DNA from: Bifidobacterium aesculapii
GTDB lineage: Bacteria > Actinomycetota > Actinomycetes > Actinomycetales > Bifidobacteriaceae
DNA: 64,000 nt
Assembly (NCBI RefSeq): GCF_001417815.1
Contig: NZ_BCFK01000028.1
Location: 51,611 to 115,610, forward strand
Direction of reading: 5' to 3'
In this document: one piece after another, positions 44,651 to 53,852 of the stretch
Numbering within the stretch: position 1 is the first letter of the stretch
Layout: each line of letters starts with the position of its first letter
Program-made: the position numbers and the translations under genes
Notes under the pieces: model-generated
What the model was told of the DNA's origin: nothing
What the model saw: the letters and a program-made list of their open reading frames with translations, nothing else
The model's database searches: none

Positions 44651-45799
44651 GAGCACGGCGCGCACGTTGCGCCGGAACACGTCGGGTTCCGGCAGCAGCG
44701 ACAGCGCCAGATACCCGTTCGACGTCATGTCGAAGAAATACCCCGGCTGCCCGGTGAGCCCGCACCTGTCGATGAGGCGCAGGACGAGATCGTTCTCGTC
44801 GATGACGGCCGGCACGCGCAGCAGCACGTTCCAGCCTCCCTCCGCCCGCAGCACGTCGGTCAGACCGTGCTCGTCACGCGCGAGCATGCCATGCAGGACG
44901 GCGAGGTTGCCGCGCACCCGTTCGCGCACGCGCGTCGTCTGCCGCGGCGCCGCGTCGAGCAGATCCGGCAGCCGTTCGGCGATGATGTCGCTCATCGGCA
45001 GATAGTCGTCGGCGATGACGTCGAGCCGGCGCTGCGCCTCGCGTACATCCTGTTCGGGCCCGGAGACGCGGATCCACCCGACCTTCGCATGCGGCGCGGC
45101 GAGCATCTTCGAGAATCCGTCAAGCGCGAACGTGAGCACGCCGCGCTCCCCCGCGAGCCGTGCATTGCCGTTGAACGGTTCGAGCGCATAGTCGTAGAAC
45201 ACCTCGTCGGCGATGATGGCCACGCCGCGTTCGCGGCACAGGCGCACCAGCGCGGCGCGTTCCCCGGGCTTCACGTACGAGCCGGTGGGATTGTTCGGGT
45301 TGATGATCACAAGCGCGCGGATGCGCTCGCCTTCCTCGGAGTAGAGGATGTCCTCGATTTCGGCGGTGTCGATGGTCCATGAGCCGTCGAAACGCAACTG
45401 GTATTCGATGGAGTCCACGCATTCGAGACGGGCTATGGATTCGATGAGCGGATAGCCGGGTTTCGGCGCGAGGACCGCGTCGCCCGCATCGCACAGCAGT
45501 TTGATGAGCCACGAATACGCTTCGGACGTCGAACTCAGCAGGTAGAGGGAGTCGGGGTCGACGTCGCCCTCCCCTTCTTGACGGGCCAGGAAGCCGGCAA
45601 GTGCCTCGCGTGCCGTGCGGGGGCCGCGCGGTTCGGCCGTGTACACGCCGGGCACCTCGGCGGGGGCGAGTCCGTGCCGGGTGGGGTTGGAGTCGTTGAG
45701 TCTGTCGAGCATCACGCCCCGGGCCCGGGCCGCGGCCTCGGCGGCCGCGATCGGGTTCGGGGCGGAGACGTCGACTCGCGAGGAGAACCGGACCGTCAT
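44624..45799 (-). CDS. Class I/II pyridoxal-phosphate aminotransferase
   Basis: 391 residues. Fold-type I enzyme: PLP-phosphate contacts in LLSSTSEAYSW, NPNNPTGSY for the cofactor Asn, DEVFYDYAL with the Asp and Tyr, and the Schiff-base Lys in TFALDGFSKMLAAPHAKVGW. A C-terminal small domain completes it. Substrate not decided; aspartate- or alanine-type transaminase of the AspC/YbdL group. ATG 45799 overlaps the ppgK stop (ATGA), so translation is coupled. Confidence 0.9.
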   Translation of the reverse strand: MTVRFSSRVDVSAPNPIAAAEAAARARGVMLDRLNDSNPTRHGLAPAEVPGVYTAEPRGPRTAREALAGFLARQEGEGDVDPDSLYLLSSTSEAYSWLIKLLCDAGDAVLAPKPGYPLIESIARLECVDSIEYQLRFDGSWTIDTAEIEDILYSEEGERIRALVIINPNNPTGSYVKPGERAALVRLCRERGVAIIADEVFYDYALEPFNGNARLAGERGVLTFALDGFSKMLAAPHAKVGWIRVSGPEQDVREAQRRLDVIADDYLPMSDIIAERLPDLLDAAPRQTTRVRERVRGNLAVLHGMLARDEHGLTDVLRAEGGWNVLLRVPAVIDENDLVLRLIDRCGLTGQPGYFFDMTSNGYLALSLLPEPDVFRRNVRAVLDTVSGMLG

Positions 45800-46563
45800 G
45801 CCTGCCTGGTGCTGGCGTAGTAGGCGGCGCCGACGATGCCGGCCTCGTTGCGCAGCTCGGCCGGCACGATCGGCGTCTTCACGTCGATGAACGGGATGAA
45901 CTTGTCCGACTTGCGGCTCACGCCGCCGCCGATGACGAACAGGTCCGGGTTGAAGTACTTCTCCAGCAGGCCGTAGTACTTGGTGAGGCGCTTCGCCCAC
46001 TTCTTGTAGCTCAGATCCTCCTGTTCCTTGATGGAGCTGGCCGCGTACTTCTCCGCGTCGAGGTGCTTGGTGTTGAGGATGAGATGGCCGAGCTCGGTGT
46101 TGGGCACGAGCACGCCGTCGATGATGAGCGCGGTGCCGATGCCGGTGCCGAGCGTCGTGGCGATGACGAGGCCTTCCTTGCCCTTGGCCGCGCCGAACTG
46201 CTGCTCGGCGAGGCCGGCCGCGTCGGCGTCGTTGACGACGGTGACGGGGCGTCCCGCGGCCTCGGAGAAGACCTCGGTCACGTCGACGCCCACCCAGGAC
46301 TGGTCGAGGTTCGCCATGAAGTCGAGCGGCTGGCCCGGCTTGATGGGGGCGGGGAACGCGATGCCCACGGGGGCGGATTCGGGCACTTCGAAGTGGTCGA
46401 GCTGCTGGCGCACGATTTTGGCGACCGCGTCCGGCGTGGAGACCTCGGGGGTCAGGATCTTGAGACGCGGTTCGGCGAACTCGCCCTTCTCCAGGTTGAC
46501 GGGCGCGGCCTTGATGCCGGAGCCGCCGATGTCGATGCCGAAGGCCTGTGCGGTTTCAATCAT
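45796..46563 (-). CDS. ppgK: Polyphosphate glucokinase (ROK family)
   Basis: Phosphorylates glucose using polyphosphate (and ATP). 255 residues. ROK/actin-like fold with phosphate-1 [12 protein letters not shown], catalytic Asp in [11 protein letters not shown], phosphate-2 [11 protein letters not shown], the PPGK signature [19 protein letters not shown] and [16 protein letters not shown] 46563 with GAGGA upstream. First gene of a pair with the aminotransferase. Confidence 0.95.
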   Translation of the reverse strand: MIETAQAFGIDIGGSGIKAAPVNLEKGEFAEPRLKILTPEVSTPDAVAKIVRQQLDHFEVPESAPVGIAFPAPIKPGQPLDFMANLDQSWVGVDVTEVFSEAAGRPVTVVNDADAAGLAEQQFGAAKGKEGLVIATTLGTGIGTALIIDGVLVPNTELGHLILNTKHLDAEKYAASSIKEQEDLSYKKWAKRLTKYYGLLEKYFNPDLFVIGGGVSRKSDKFIPFIDVKTPIVPAELRNEAGIVGAAYYASTRQA

Positions 46564-46755
46564 CGTCGATCCTCCTCTTGTATCGGGATGTGCTTTCGCT
46601 TACCTGCATCGTACCGCCCCTGCATCCCAAAACGGGCGTTCATGCCTCAGCGTATGGACGCGGCGGCATGAACGCCCGGTAACGGATGACGATATCGGAA
46701 CGTGCCCGCAGATCAGAGCGTCGGACCGACGGCGAACGATGCCATAATGGGAGCC

Positions 46756-47541
46756 ATGGCAGAACATACGCAACTCATCGACGCGGTGGACATCCGCACC
46801 GCCATCCGCTCCTACGACCCCGAGCCGATCGACGACGACACGGCCCGTCAGATCGACATGCTGCTCGCGCCGCTCAACCTTCTCGGCGACCTGCACATCC
46901 AGCTGGTATGCGACCGTCCCAAGGTGTTCGCCGAGGCGAACACCTCAGGGCATCTGACCAACGCCGCGAACTATCTGGCCATCGTCGGCCCGAAAGACGA
47001 CGACGAAGCGAAGGAACGCGCCGGATTCTACGGCGAACGCGCCGTGCTCGCCGCCACGCTGCGCGGACTCGGCACATTGTGGGTCGCCGGCAGCTGGGAC
47101 CGCGCCGAGGCGGCGCGCCACTGCCACATCCGCAACGGCGAGGAACTGTATCTGGGCGTGGTGATCGGCCACCCCGAGCATCACGTGGAACGTCTCGCGA
47201 AACCGTTCGAGGAGCTTGCCGAATTCCAACGCACGCACCGTGAGACCAAGACCTACGAGCAGTTCACGGCCGGCATGTCCGCCGCGGAGCGGGAGACGGC
47301 TCCGGCATGGTTCAGGGCGGGCGTCGAGGCGGCGATGAAGGCCCCGAGCGCGATGAACCGCCAGCCGGTCGTCTTCTCGTATGACGCCGCGTCGGGCACC
47401 GCCTCGGCGCACATCGACCCGTCGGCGGGCGACGAACACTGGGCGTTCAACGACCTCGGCATCGCCAAACTCCACTTCCAGATCGGCGCCGGCCAAGGCC
47501 AGTGGACATGGGGGGACAACGGGATCTTCACCCGCCGGTAG
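46756..47541 (+). CDS. Nitroreductase-family flavoprotein
   Basis: 261 residues, two nitroreductase half-domains of the TM1586-like kind. The FMN/NAD(P) region DIRTAIRSYDPEPI lies near the start, YGERAVLAATLRGLGTLWVAG in the centre, and APSAMNRQPVVFSY binds the flavin phosphate. Reduces nitro compounds, quinones or flavins with NAD(P)H; substrate unknown. ATG 46756 has no ribosome site, while CATAAT ends about 8 nt upstream, again suggesting a leaderless mRNA. It precedes the FMN riboswitch. Confidence 0.85.
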   Translation: MAEHTQLIDAVDIRTAIRSYDPEPIDDDTARQIDMLLAPLNLLGDLHIQLVCDRPKVFAEANTSGHLTNAANYLAIVGPKDDDEAKERAGFYGERAVLAATLRGLGTLWVAGSWDRAEAARHCHIRNGEELYLGVVIGHPEHHVERLAKPFEELAEFQRTHRETKTYEQFTAGMSAAERETAPAWFRAGVEAAMKAPSAMNRQPVVFSYDAASGTASAHIDPSAGDEHWAFNDLGIAKLHFQIGAGQGQWTWGDNGIFTRR

Positions 47542-47612
47542 TCCGGCGGGCTCCCGCACAGCGAAACATAGGTTGCGCTCATCGCGGGGTTCGCGTATAC
47601 AGGTGGCTGTCA

Positions 47613-47756
47613 GTTTCAGGGAAGGTGAAACTCCTTACTGGCGGTAACCCGGCGCCCGGGATTCATAACGGGAGCGCGCGGGAAGCCCGCGAGCCGCCAC
47701 GGCGGCCGATCCGGTGGGAATCCGGAGCCAACGGTCATAGTCCGGATGGAAGAAAC
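47613..47756 (+). ncRNA. FMN riboswitch (RFN element)
   Basis: Closing stem GTTTC/GAAAC; conserved AGGGAAGGTGAAACTCCTTACTGGCGGT-type left half (47618-47645), then AGCCCGCGAGCC, GATCCGGTGGGAATCCGG, AGCCAACGGTCATAGTCC and GGATGGAAGAAAC on the right. All five arms of the RFN fold can be drawn. It ends 13 nt before ribU and would repress it when FMN is plentiful. Confidence 0.95.
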
Positions 47757-47768
47757 GGAGAGCTCAGC

Positions 47769-48371
47769 ATGAGCGTATCTTCTGATGGCCATATCCAGCA
47801 GCAGCCGGTCGATCACGCCACCGGCACGCACTCCACCGGCGTCGCCGACTCCGGACGCTGGTCCACCCGCCGCATCGCCGTGTACGCGCTGTTCGTCGCC
47901 CTGGCGATCGTCACCAGCTTCATCGAACTGCCGATCTTCCCGGCCGCGCCGTACCTCAAATACGATCCTTCAGGCATCGTGAGTCTCATCGCCGGTTTCG
48001 CGTTCGGTCCGGCCGCCGCCGCCATCGTCTCCGTGCTCGGATTCCTGCCGCACGCGTTCACCGATCCGTGGGGCGCGCTGATGGCGATTCTCGTCGCGCT
48101 CGCCCTGTCGCTGCCGGCGTCCGTCATCTACCGGCGCGACCGCACCCGCAAGGGCGCCCTCATCGGCATCATCGTCGGCGCAGTGGTCGCCCTCGCCGTG
48201 GCCATCTGCGGCAACCTCGTCATCACGCCGATCTACGCGCACATGACCGTCGCCCAGGTCGCGGCGATGATCGTGCCGGTCCTGCTGCCGTTCAACGTGC
48301 TCAAGTTCGCCATCCACGCGGTCGTCACGTTCCTCATCTACAAGCCGATCACCAAGCTGCTCGACAAGTAG
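47769..48371 (+). CDS. ribU: Riboflavin ECF transporter S component
   Basis: 200 residues, six membrane helices after a ~35-residue polar start. VYALFVALAIVTSFIELPIFP, LKYDPSGIVSLIAGFAFGP and the closing FAIHAVVTFLIYKPITKLL are RibU-like. Binds riboflavin outside and works with an EcfA-A'-T module, presumably the fused protein encoded next. GGAGAG precedes ATG 47769, right after the FMN riboswitch. Confidence 0.94.
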   Translation: MSVSSDGHIQQQPVDHATGTHSTGVADSGRWSTRRIAVYALFVALAIVTSFIELPIFPAAPYLKYDPSGIVSLIAGFAFGPAAAAIVSVLGFLPHAFTDPWGALMAILVALALSLPASVIYRRDRTRKGALIGIIVGAVVALAVAICGNLVITPIYAHMTVAQVAAMIVPVLLPFNVLKFAIHAVVTFLIYKPITKLLDK

Positions 48372-48444
48372 CCCCCGAGGGCGTTTTCCTCGTCCCGCAC
48401 CGCGTTCGCGGTGACCGTCGCCGACGCGACCCGAATCCCGGCAA

Positions 48445-48477
48445 GGCCGTGCCATGGGCAGCACCCATGGCACGGCC
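48445..48477 (+). terminator. Terminator after ribU
   Basis: Perfect 14-bp stem, arms GGCCGTGCCATGGG and CCCATGGCACGGCC, followed by GTCGCCGTTTT. Confidence 0.7.
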
Positions 48478-48555
48478 GTCGCCGTTTTCACGTGCGCGAC
48501 GATCGCCGCCGGAATCCCGCATCGTTCCCGCAAGCCCCATGGAAGGATCCTCGAC

Positions 48556-50907
48556 GTGACCCTCGCCGAACTCGACCACATCCGTTTCAGCTATGACGGC
48601 GGCGCCACATGGGCGCTCGACGACGTCACGCTGCACGTCGCCGCAGGCGAGTACGTGGCGCTCACCGGCGCGAACGGCTCCGGCAAGTCGACGCTCGCGC
48701 GTCTCGTCGCCGGTCTCGCCGCGCCCGACGCCGGCACCATCACGCTGCTCGGGCACACGGTCTTCGCCGATTCCCGGCCGGACGCCGACGCCTACCGTTT
48801 GGCGCGGCGCGGCATCGGCGCCGTGTTCCAGAATCCGGAGGACCAGCTCGTCACCACCGTGCTGGAGGACGACGTGGCCTTCGGACCGGAGAATCTCGGC
48901 GTGCCCCGTGACGGCGACGGCGGCGACGGACGGGGCGGCATCGGCGAGCGCATCACGGAATCGTTGCACGCGGTGCGTTTGGAGGAGATGCGGCGGGCGA
49001 ACCCGATCCGCATGAGCGGCGGTCAGCAGCAGCGCGCGGCGATCGCCGGCATGCTCGCCATGTGCCCGCGACTGCTGGTATTGGATGAGCCGACCGCGAT
49101 GCTTGACCCCGAAGCGCGCGCCGAGGTGATGGGCGTGCTCGACGAACTGCACGCCTCCGGCACGACCATCGTGCATGTGACGCATCATCCGGATGAGATC
49201 GCCCGCGCCACGCGCGTCGTCCGTCTCGATGCCGGGACCGCCGTCGAAGCGGCCACGGGCGGCGGGACCGGTGTGGACGCGGAGGGTGGCGACTCCCCCG
49301 ACATGCCGGTCCCGCAGGCGGCAGGTATGTGCGGAACCGGCGACGCACCGTCCGCCCCGGGCACCGGAGGCCAAGACGACGTGATGTTGTCGGTATCGCA
49401 CGTCTCGTATGCGTATGCAGGCGCCGCCCGTCCCGTGCTCGACGACGTGTCGCTCGACATACGCCGCGGCGAGACGGTGGCGTTGATGGGCGCGAACGGG
49501 TCGGGCAAGTCGACGCTGCTGCGTCTGATATGCGCGCTCGCCCGGCCGGACGCGGGTTCCGTCACGGTCGACGGCATCCGCGTCGACACGGCGAAGCGCC
49601 GGGATCTGGCACGGCTGCGGCGCACGGTCGGACTGGTCATGCAGCATCCGGAACGTCAGCTGTTCGCCGATACGGTGCGCGAGGATGTGGCGTACGGCCC
49701 CACGAACCAGGGGCTGCCGAGCGCCGAAGTCGAGGAGCGTGTGGCGGAGGCGCTGCATGTCGCCCGTCTGGATGGACTCGCCGACCGTTCGCCGTTCGAC
49801 CTGTCCGGCGGGCAGCAGCGTCTGGCCGCCATCGCCGGGGTCATCGCATGCCGACCGCAACTGCTCGTCATGGACGAGCCGACGGCGGGATTGGACAAGG
49901 ACGCGCGCGGGCGGGTCTACCGTCTGATCGACGATGCGAAGGCGCGGGGCGTGACCATGCTCATCGTCACGCATAGCCATGCGGAGGCACGCCGCGTGGC
50001 GGATCGCATCGTCGATATGACCCGGCTGCAGGGCGCGGAGGGTGACGGCACCGTGGCGGCAGCGGCGCAGCACCACGCGCATAACGTTTCACAACATGTT
50101 CCACGCAACGTTTCACATGATGTTTCACACGTGGCGAAAGCCTCCCCCGTCGCACGGCTCGACCCGCGCGTGAAGATGGTGACGTTCCTCGTCGCGATGT
50201 TCTCGGCGTTCGCCATCGGAACCGCGCCGCAGCTGGCGCTCGGCGCGGCGTTCACCTTCGGCGTGGCCGCCGCCGCACGCGCGCACGCCGCCCGTCTGCT
50301 CGGCTCGGTGAGGATGTTCCTCGGCCTGTTCGCGGTGATGGGATTGCTCAATGTGTTCTTCGTCAGGACCGGTTCGACGTTGTTCACGCTCGGCCCGGTG
50401 CCCATCACGGACGACGGCGTGGCCACGGCCGTGCTGTACACCTGCCGTTTCGCGTTGGTGATCATCCTGGGCGCCGTGTTCCTCGCGACCACCACGCCGA
50501 CGGCCGCCACCGACGCGTTCGCCGCATTGCTGCGCCCGCTGAACCGCCTGGGCGTGCATACGCAGGAGATCGCGCTCGTGCTGAGCCTCGCGTTGCGGTT
50601 CATCCCCACGTTGGCCGTCGAGATGCAGGCGGTGGCGGACGCCCAGGCCGCGCGCGGCGGCTCGATAGAGACGGGAAGCCTACCCCAGCGCGTGAAGGCC
50701 ATGACGGCGATCATCGTGCCGGTGTTCGCGGGTGCGTTGCGCCATGCGGACGTCCTGTCGCTCGCGCTCGACGCCCGCTGCTACGAGGAGGGCATCCGGC
50801 GCACGCACTGGCGTGTGATGCGCGTCGCCGCGCGCGACGTGGCGTTCATCGCGACGACCGTCATCTATCTGTCCGTTCTGCTTGCGTTGGGGTTCGCCGC
50901 GGCCTGA
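48556..50907 (+). CDS. Fused ECF module: EcfA-EcfA'-EcfT in one polypeptide
   Basis: 783 residues. Domain 1 (about 1-240): Walker A GANGSGKST, signature MSGGQQQRAAIAG, Walker B LLVLDEPTAMLD. Domain 2 (about 280-500): GANGSGKST, LSGGQQRLAAIAG, LLVMDEPTAGLD. A His-rich linker (HHAHNVSQHVPRNVSHDVSH) joins the C-terminal EcfT membrane part (about 540-783) with ADAQAARGGSIETG as a coupling motif. GTG 48556 has GGAAGGA upstream. Probably the shared energy module for RibU and perhaps other S components. A terminator lies between it and ribU, so it has its own promoter. Confidence 0.93.
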   Translation: MTLAELDHIRFSYDGGATWALDDVTLHVAAGEYVALTGANGSGKSTLARLVAGLAAPDAGTITLLGHTVFADSRPDADAYRLARRGIGAVFQNPEDQLVTTVLEDDVAFGPENLGVPRDGDGGDGRGGIGERITESLHAVRLEEMRRANPIRMSGGQQQRAAIAGMLAMCPRLLVLDEPTAMLDPEARAEVMGVLDELHASGTTIVHVTHHPDEIARATRVVRLDAGTAVEAATGGGTGVDAEGGDSPDMPVPQAAGMCGTGDAPSAPGTGGQDDVMLSVSHVSYAYAGAARPVLDDVSLDIRRGETVALMGANGSGKSTLLRLICALARPDAGSVTVDGIRVDTAKRRDLARLRRTVGLVMQHPERQLFADTVREDVAYGPTNQGLPSAEVEERVAEALHVARLDGLADRSPFDLSGGQQRLAAIAGVIACRPQLLVMDEPTAGLDKDARGRVYRLIDDAKARGVTMLIVTHSHAEARRVADRIVDMTRLQGAEGDGTVAAAAQHHAHNVSQHVPRNVSHDVSHVAKASPVARLDPRVKMVTFLVAMFSAFAIGTAPQLALGAAFTFGVAAAARAHAARLLGSVRMFLGLFAVMGLLNVFFVRTGSTLFTLGPVPITDDGVATAVLYTCRFALVIILGAVFLATTTPTAATDAFAALLRPLNRLGVHTQEIALVLSLALRFIPTLAVEMQAVADAQAARGGSIETGSLPQRVKAMTAIIVPVFAGALRHADVLSLALDARCYEEGIRRTHWRVMRVAARDVAFIATTVIYLSVLLALGFAAA

Positions 50908-50925
50908 CCGTCGCGCGATGGACGA

Positions 50926-52230
50926 TCACATCGCGAACGGCTCGTAGTAGATGTCGTCCGCCTTCACGCCGTGGCGCAGCAGGAACGCGCGCCACGAGCG
51001 GATCATGGCGTATGGGCCGGCGATGAGATACAACGCTCCGGGGCGCATCGCGTCGGCGACCTCCCGCTCGCCGAACCTGCCGCCGGCGCGCAACGTGACA
51101 TGCACGTTGGCGTGCGCGGCGTCCAGACGCCGCAGGTCGTCCGCGTGCACGAGGTCGCCTTCGGTGCGCGCGCCGTACAGGAGGGTGATGTCGCGCTCGC
51201 CCCGGTATGCGCCGATCAGCGACAGCAGCGGCGTCACGCCGATGCCGCCGCCGAGCATGACCAGCGGCGCGCCCGGCGCATGCTCGTCGATGAAGCGGCG
51301 GTAGCGGCCGTAACTCGGCTGCACGTGGGCCACGGTGCCGACGGGAAGCGTGCCGATGCGCCGCGTGAAATCGCCGTCGGCGCGGATGTCGAACCGCATG
51401 AGCGTATGGCCTTGGGCGTCCACGTCCCGCCCGTCCGCCGTGTTGATCATCGAGAACGGGTGGTATTCGCGCATGCCCTTCACCTCGGGGAAGCGGATGA
51501 AGGTGAAGTCGCCGGGCTCCCATGCGCCCGCCTTCGCGGGCAGGGCCAGCGTCAGTTCGGTCACGCCGTTCGCGACCGTCCGCACGTCGGCGACGCGCGC
51601 CTTGACGCGCCCAGCCTGCTGACGGATCTTCGAGACGACGTACCAGGCGAACACGGCGGCCGTGGTCGCGTCGAACAGGATGATGAACGGCAGGTCGTCG
51701 CGGATGAACGCGATCGACTGCACATGCAGGAAGATCAGTACCACGGCCACGAGGTTCAGACGGTGGATCCACACGCTCGCCTCGTGACGGAACACACGCT
51801 CCAGCACACGCTTGAGCGCGGCGACGAACGCCACGCGCTGGGAGAGCCAACCGGCCATGAACACCAGCGAGTAGACGGCGAGGAACATGAACAGGTAGAG
51901 CCCAGCCCCACCGAGCGTCTTCGTGAGGCCTTCGGCGGGCAGCAGGTTGGCATGCAGGTACGCGAGCGTGATGGCGAGCAGGCTCAGCACGCCGTGGATC
52001 ATCATCATATGCGGCAACCCCACCGTGCGGTCCACCCAACGGGGGCGGCCTGCGAGATAGACGGCGGTGAGCATCCACACGTACGCGATGACGCCGATGC
52101 CGATTCCCGGAGCCATGGCGGTGTAGAAGGAGGGCAGCCCCGTACGCAGGGCGATGAGGAACGGCAGGGGGATGATGAACAGCGCCACCACCCATGCCAG
52201 GGCGGTGGATGTGGTGATTCTACGCAGCAT
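50926..52230 (-). CDS. Ferric-reductase-like membrane flavoprotein
   Basis: 434 residues. Six membrane helices (about 1-215) of the ferric reductase-like domain with haem-type His residues in MMMIHGVLSLLAITLAYLH and WIHRLNLVAVVLIFLH. A FAD-binding barrel follows (EYHPFSMIN) and an NAD(P)H domain (VMLGGGIGVTPLLSLIG, YLIAGPYAMI). Moves electrons from NAD(P)H in the cytoplasm across the membrane. ATG 52230; overlaps the apbE-like gene by 11 bp, so part of one operon with it and the FMN-binding protein. Confidence 0.9.
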   Translation of the reverse strand: MLRRITTSTALAWVVALFIIPLPFLIALRTGLPSFYTAMAPGIGIGVIAYVWMLTAVYLAGRPRWVDRTVGLPHMMMIHGVLSLLAITLAYLHANLLPAEGLTKTLGGAGLYLFMFLAVYSLVFMAGWLSQRVAFVAALKRVLERVFRHEASVWIHRLNLVAVVLIFLHVQSIAFIRDDLPFIILFDATTAAVFAWYVVSKIRQQAGRVKARVADVRTVANGVTELTLALPAKAGAWEPGDFTFIRFPEVKGMREYHPFSMINTADGRDVDAQGHTLMRFDIRADGDFTRRIGTLPVGTVAHVQPSYGRYRRFIDEHAPGAPLVMLGGGIGVTPLLSLIGAYRGERDITLLYGARTEGDLVHADDLRRLDAAHANVHVTLRAGGRFGEREVADAMRPGALYLIAGPYAMIRSWRAFLLRHGVKADDIYYEPFAM

Positions 52231-53146
52231 GATGATCGTTCGTGTCCTTTTCGATTGCGGGTTCGGCCGTGGTTGCGTGGCCGATGATCGGTATGGCGGC
52301 GGGCCTGATCGTGTGCTTCGCGCCGTCGCGGGTGATGAGCAGCGCAGAGAACGAGGGATCGTCCTCATGCGCCGTGAGTTCGGCGAATCGTGCGTGGCCG
52401 GCGGCGACGGCGGTGGTGGCCCACATGTCCGCGTCGGTGAGCGTGGAGCCGATCACCGTCGCCTGAATGACGTCGTCCGAGGCGGGTGCGGGTCCGGTGC
52501 GCACGACCGGCTCCGACGCCCCGGCATCGCCCGGGTGGGTGCCGGGACCATACTCGATGTGCCGTCCCCGCTTCGACAGTCCGCTGGTGGCGACCGCCCC
52601 TTCCCGGATGCGGATGGTGCCGGCGAGCATGTCCGTACTGGCCGGATCCTCGATGCCGACGGACCATGTGAAGTCGCTGCCGGCGGCGACGCCTAGGCGC
52701 ATGTCCCCTCCCCCGCCGAGGACGGCGGCTTCGGCGCGTCCGCTGCCCAGCAGCGGGCGCAGGACCTGCGTGAAGGCACGTTCGATGCCCCACCCTTTGA
52801 CGAGGCCGACGGGATCGTATCTGCCGTGGCGCATGGCGCGGAAATACCCTCCCGTCAGATCGGCGGCCATGGCGTTGCGTGCGTAGACCTCATGAAAGTC
52901 GCGGTCGAGCAACAGCCCGCTCCAGTCGCCGCGGTTGGCGCGGGAGGTGAGGGAGTCAGCACGGAACGGCGAGAACCGGCGGTCCACGCCGACGAGCGAC
53001 CTGCGGATTCGGATCGCGGCGTCGCGCAGCGTGTGTTCGTCGGCACCGCGCAGACGCAGGGTGAACGGCATGGTCATCAGATGGAAGACCGCCGTGCGCA
53101 GTTCTCCATCAGCGGTGGCGTGGTACTCGATGGTCGTCCCGGTCAT
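52220..53146 (-). CDS. apbE: ApbE-like FAD:protein FMN transferase
   Basis: 308 residues. ApbE fold with HLMTMPFTLRLRG at the start, DPVGLVKGWGIERA (the conserved Lys-Gly region), GGGGDMRLG, and ATSGLSKRGRHIEYGPG where homologues have the TSG...HI.DP.TG motif; the usual DP is altered to YGP. The metal-binding Asp/Thr segment DADMWATTAV is present. Transfers FMN from FAD onto a Thr of partner proteins such as the next-upstream gene product. Start ATG 53146, directly behind that gene's stop. Confidence 0.88.
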   Translation of the reverse strand: MTGTTIEYHATADGELRTAVFHLMTMPFTLRLRGADEHTLRDAAIRIRRSLVGVDRRFSPFRADSLTSRANRGDWSGLLLDRDFHEVYARNAMAADLTGGYFRAMRHGRYDPVGLVKGWGIERAFTQVLRPLLGSGRAEAAVLGGGGDMRLGVAAGSDFTWSVGIEDPASTDMLAGTIRIREGAVATSGLSKRGRHIEYGPGTHPGDAGASEPVVRTGPAPASDDVIQATVIGSTLTDADMWATTAVAAGHARFAELTAHEDDPSFSALLITRDGAKHTIRPAAIPIIGHATTAEPAIEKDTNDHHAA

Positions 53147-53147
53147 G

Positions 53148-53723
53148 TCACTTCGCCTGGTCGAGTGCATCCTGCAATGATCCGATGAACCCGGTGGAGG
53201 TCTCGGTGGCGCCGGAGACCATCTGGATGTCGGCGCTTTGCGCCTTGACGGCCTCGTCGGACAGTTGCGGGATCGCCTGCTGGGCAATGCCTATCGAACG
53301 CGGATTGTCGCTCGGGTATTTGACGGCCGTGACCTGCGTGACCTTGCCTCCGGAGACCGTGACCTGCACCTGCACGTCGCCTTTGCCGGTGGCGACGACG
53401 GCACCGGTGTAGGTGCCGTCCTTGAACGCTCCTTCGGACGTCGCCGCATCGTCTCCGGTGGAGCCGCCGCTGGATTCGTCGGCATCGGCGGAACCGGCTC
53501 CGTCTGCGGCATCGGACCCGTCGCCCGAGGCGTCGCCGGAATCCGCTCCGGACGAGGCTCCCGAGTCGGACGAACCCGCCGACGAGCCCGAGCCAAGCGG
53601 GGCGCCTGCGGAGGAGACGGAACGGCTGGACGCCCCCGCGCCGACGAAGAGCAGCATCATGTCGGCCGCCGCGGCGCATATGCCCAAGACGGCGATGACC
53701 GCCGATATGACTTTTCTACGCAT
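53148..53723 (-). CDS. FMN-binding domain protein, membrane-anchored
   Basis: 191 residues. Amino-terminal signal anchor (about 3-30, VISAVIAVLGICAAAADMMLLF), a long Ser/Gly/Asp/Ala linker (about 35-100), and a C-terminal FMN-binding domain. The domain ends in MVSGATETSTGFIGSLQ, where the Thr in SGATET is the expected ApbE flavinylation site. ATG 53723 has AAGGGA 9 nt upstream. First gene of the trio: secreted flavoprotein, its flavinylating enzyme and the membrane reductase that would feed it electrons. Confidence 0.9.
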   Translation of the reverse strand: MRRKVISAVIAVLGICAAAADMMLLFVGAGASSRSVSSAGAPLGSGSSAGSSDSGASSGADSGDASGDGSDAADGAGSADADESSGGSTGDDAATSEGAFKDGTYTGAVVATGKGDVQVQVTVSGGKVTQVTAVKYPSDNPRSIGIAQQAIPQLSDEAVKAQSADIQMVSGATETSTGFIGSLQDALDQAK

Positions 53724-53852
53724 GATTGGGTTCCCTTCCATACACCACGATTCGTGGTATTACCCTACGTGTTCAGGATAAGGGGAACCTGCGGGGAACA
53801 GCCCTACAGCAAACTGGAAAAGCCCTGAAAACAGCTGGTTCTGTGAGACGGT

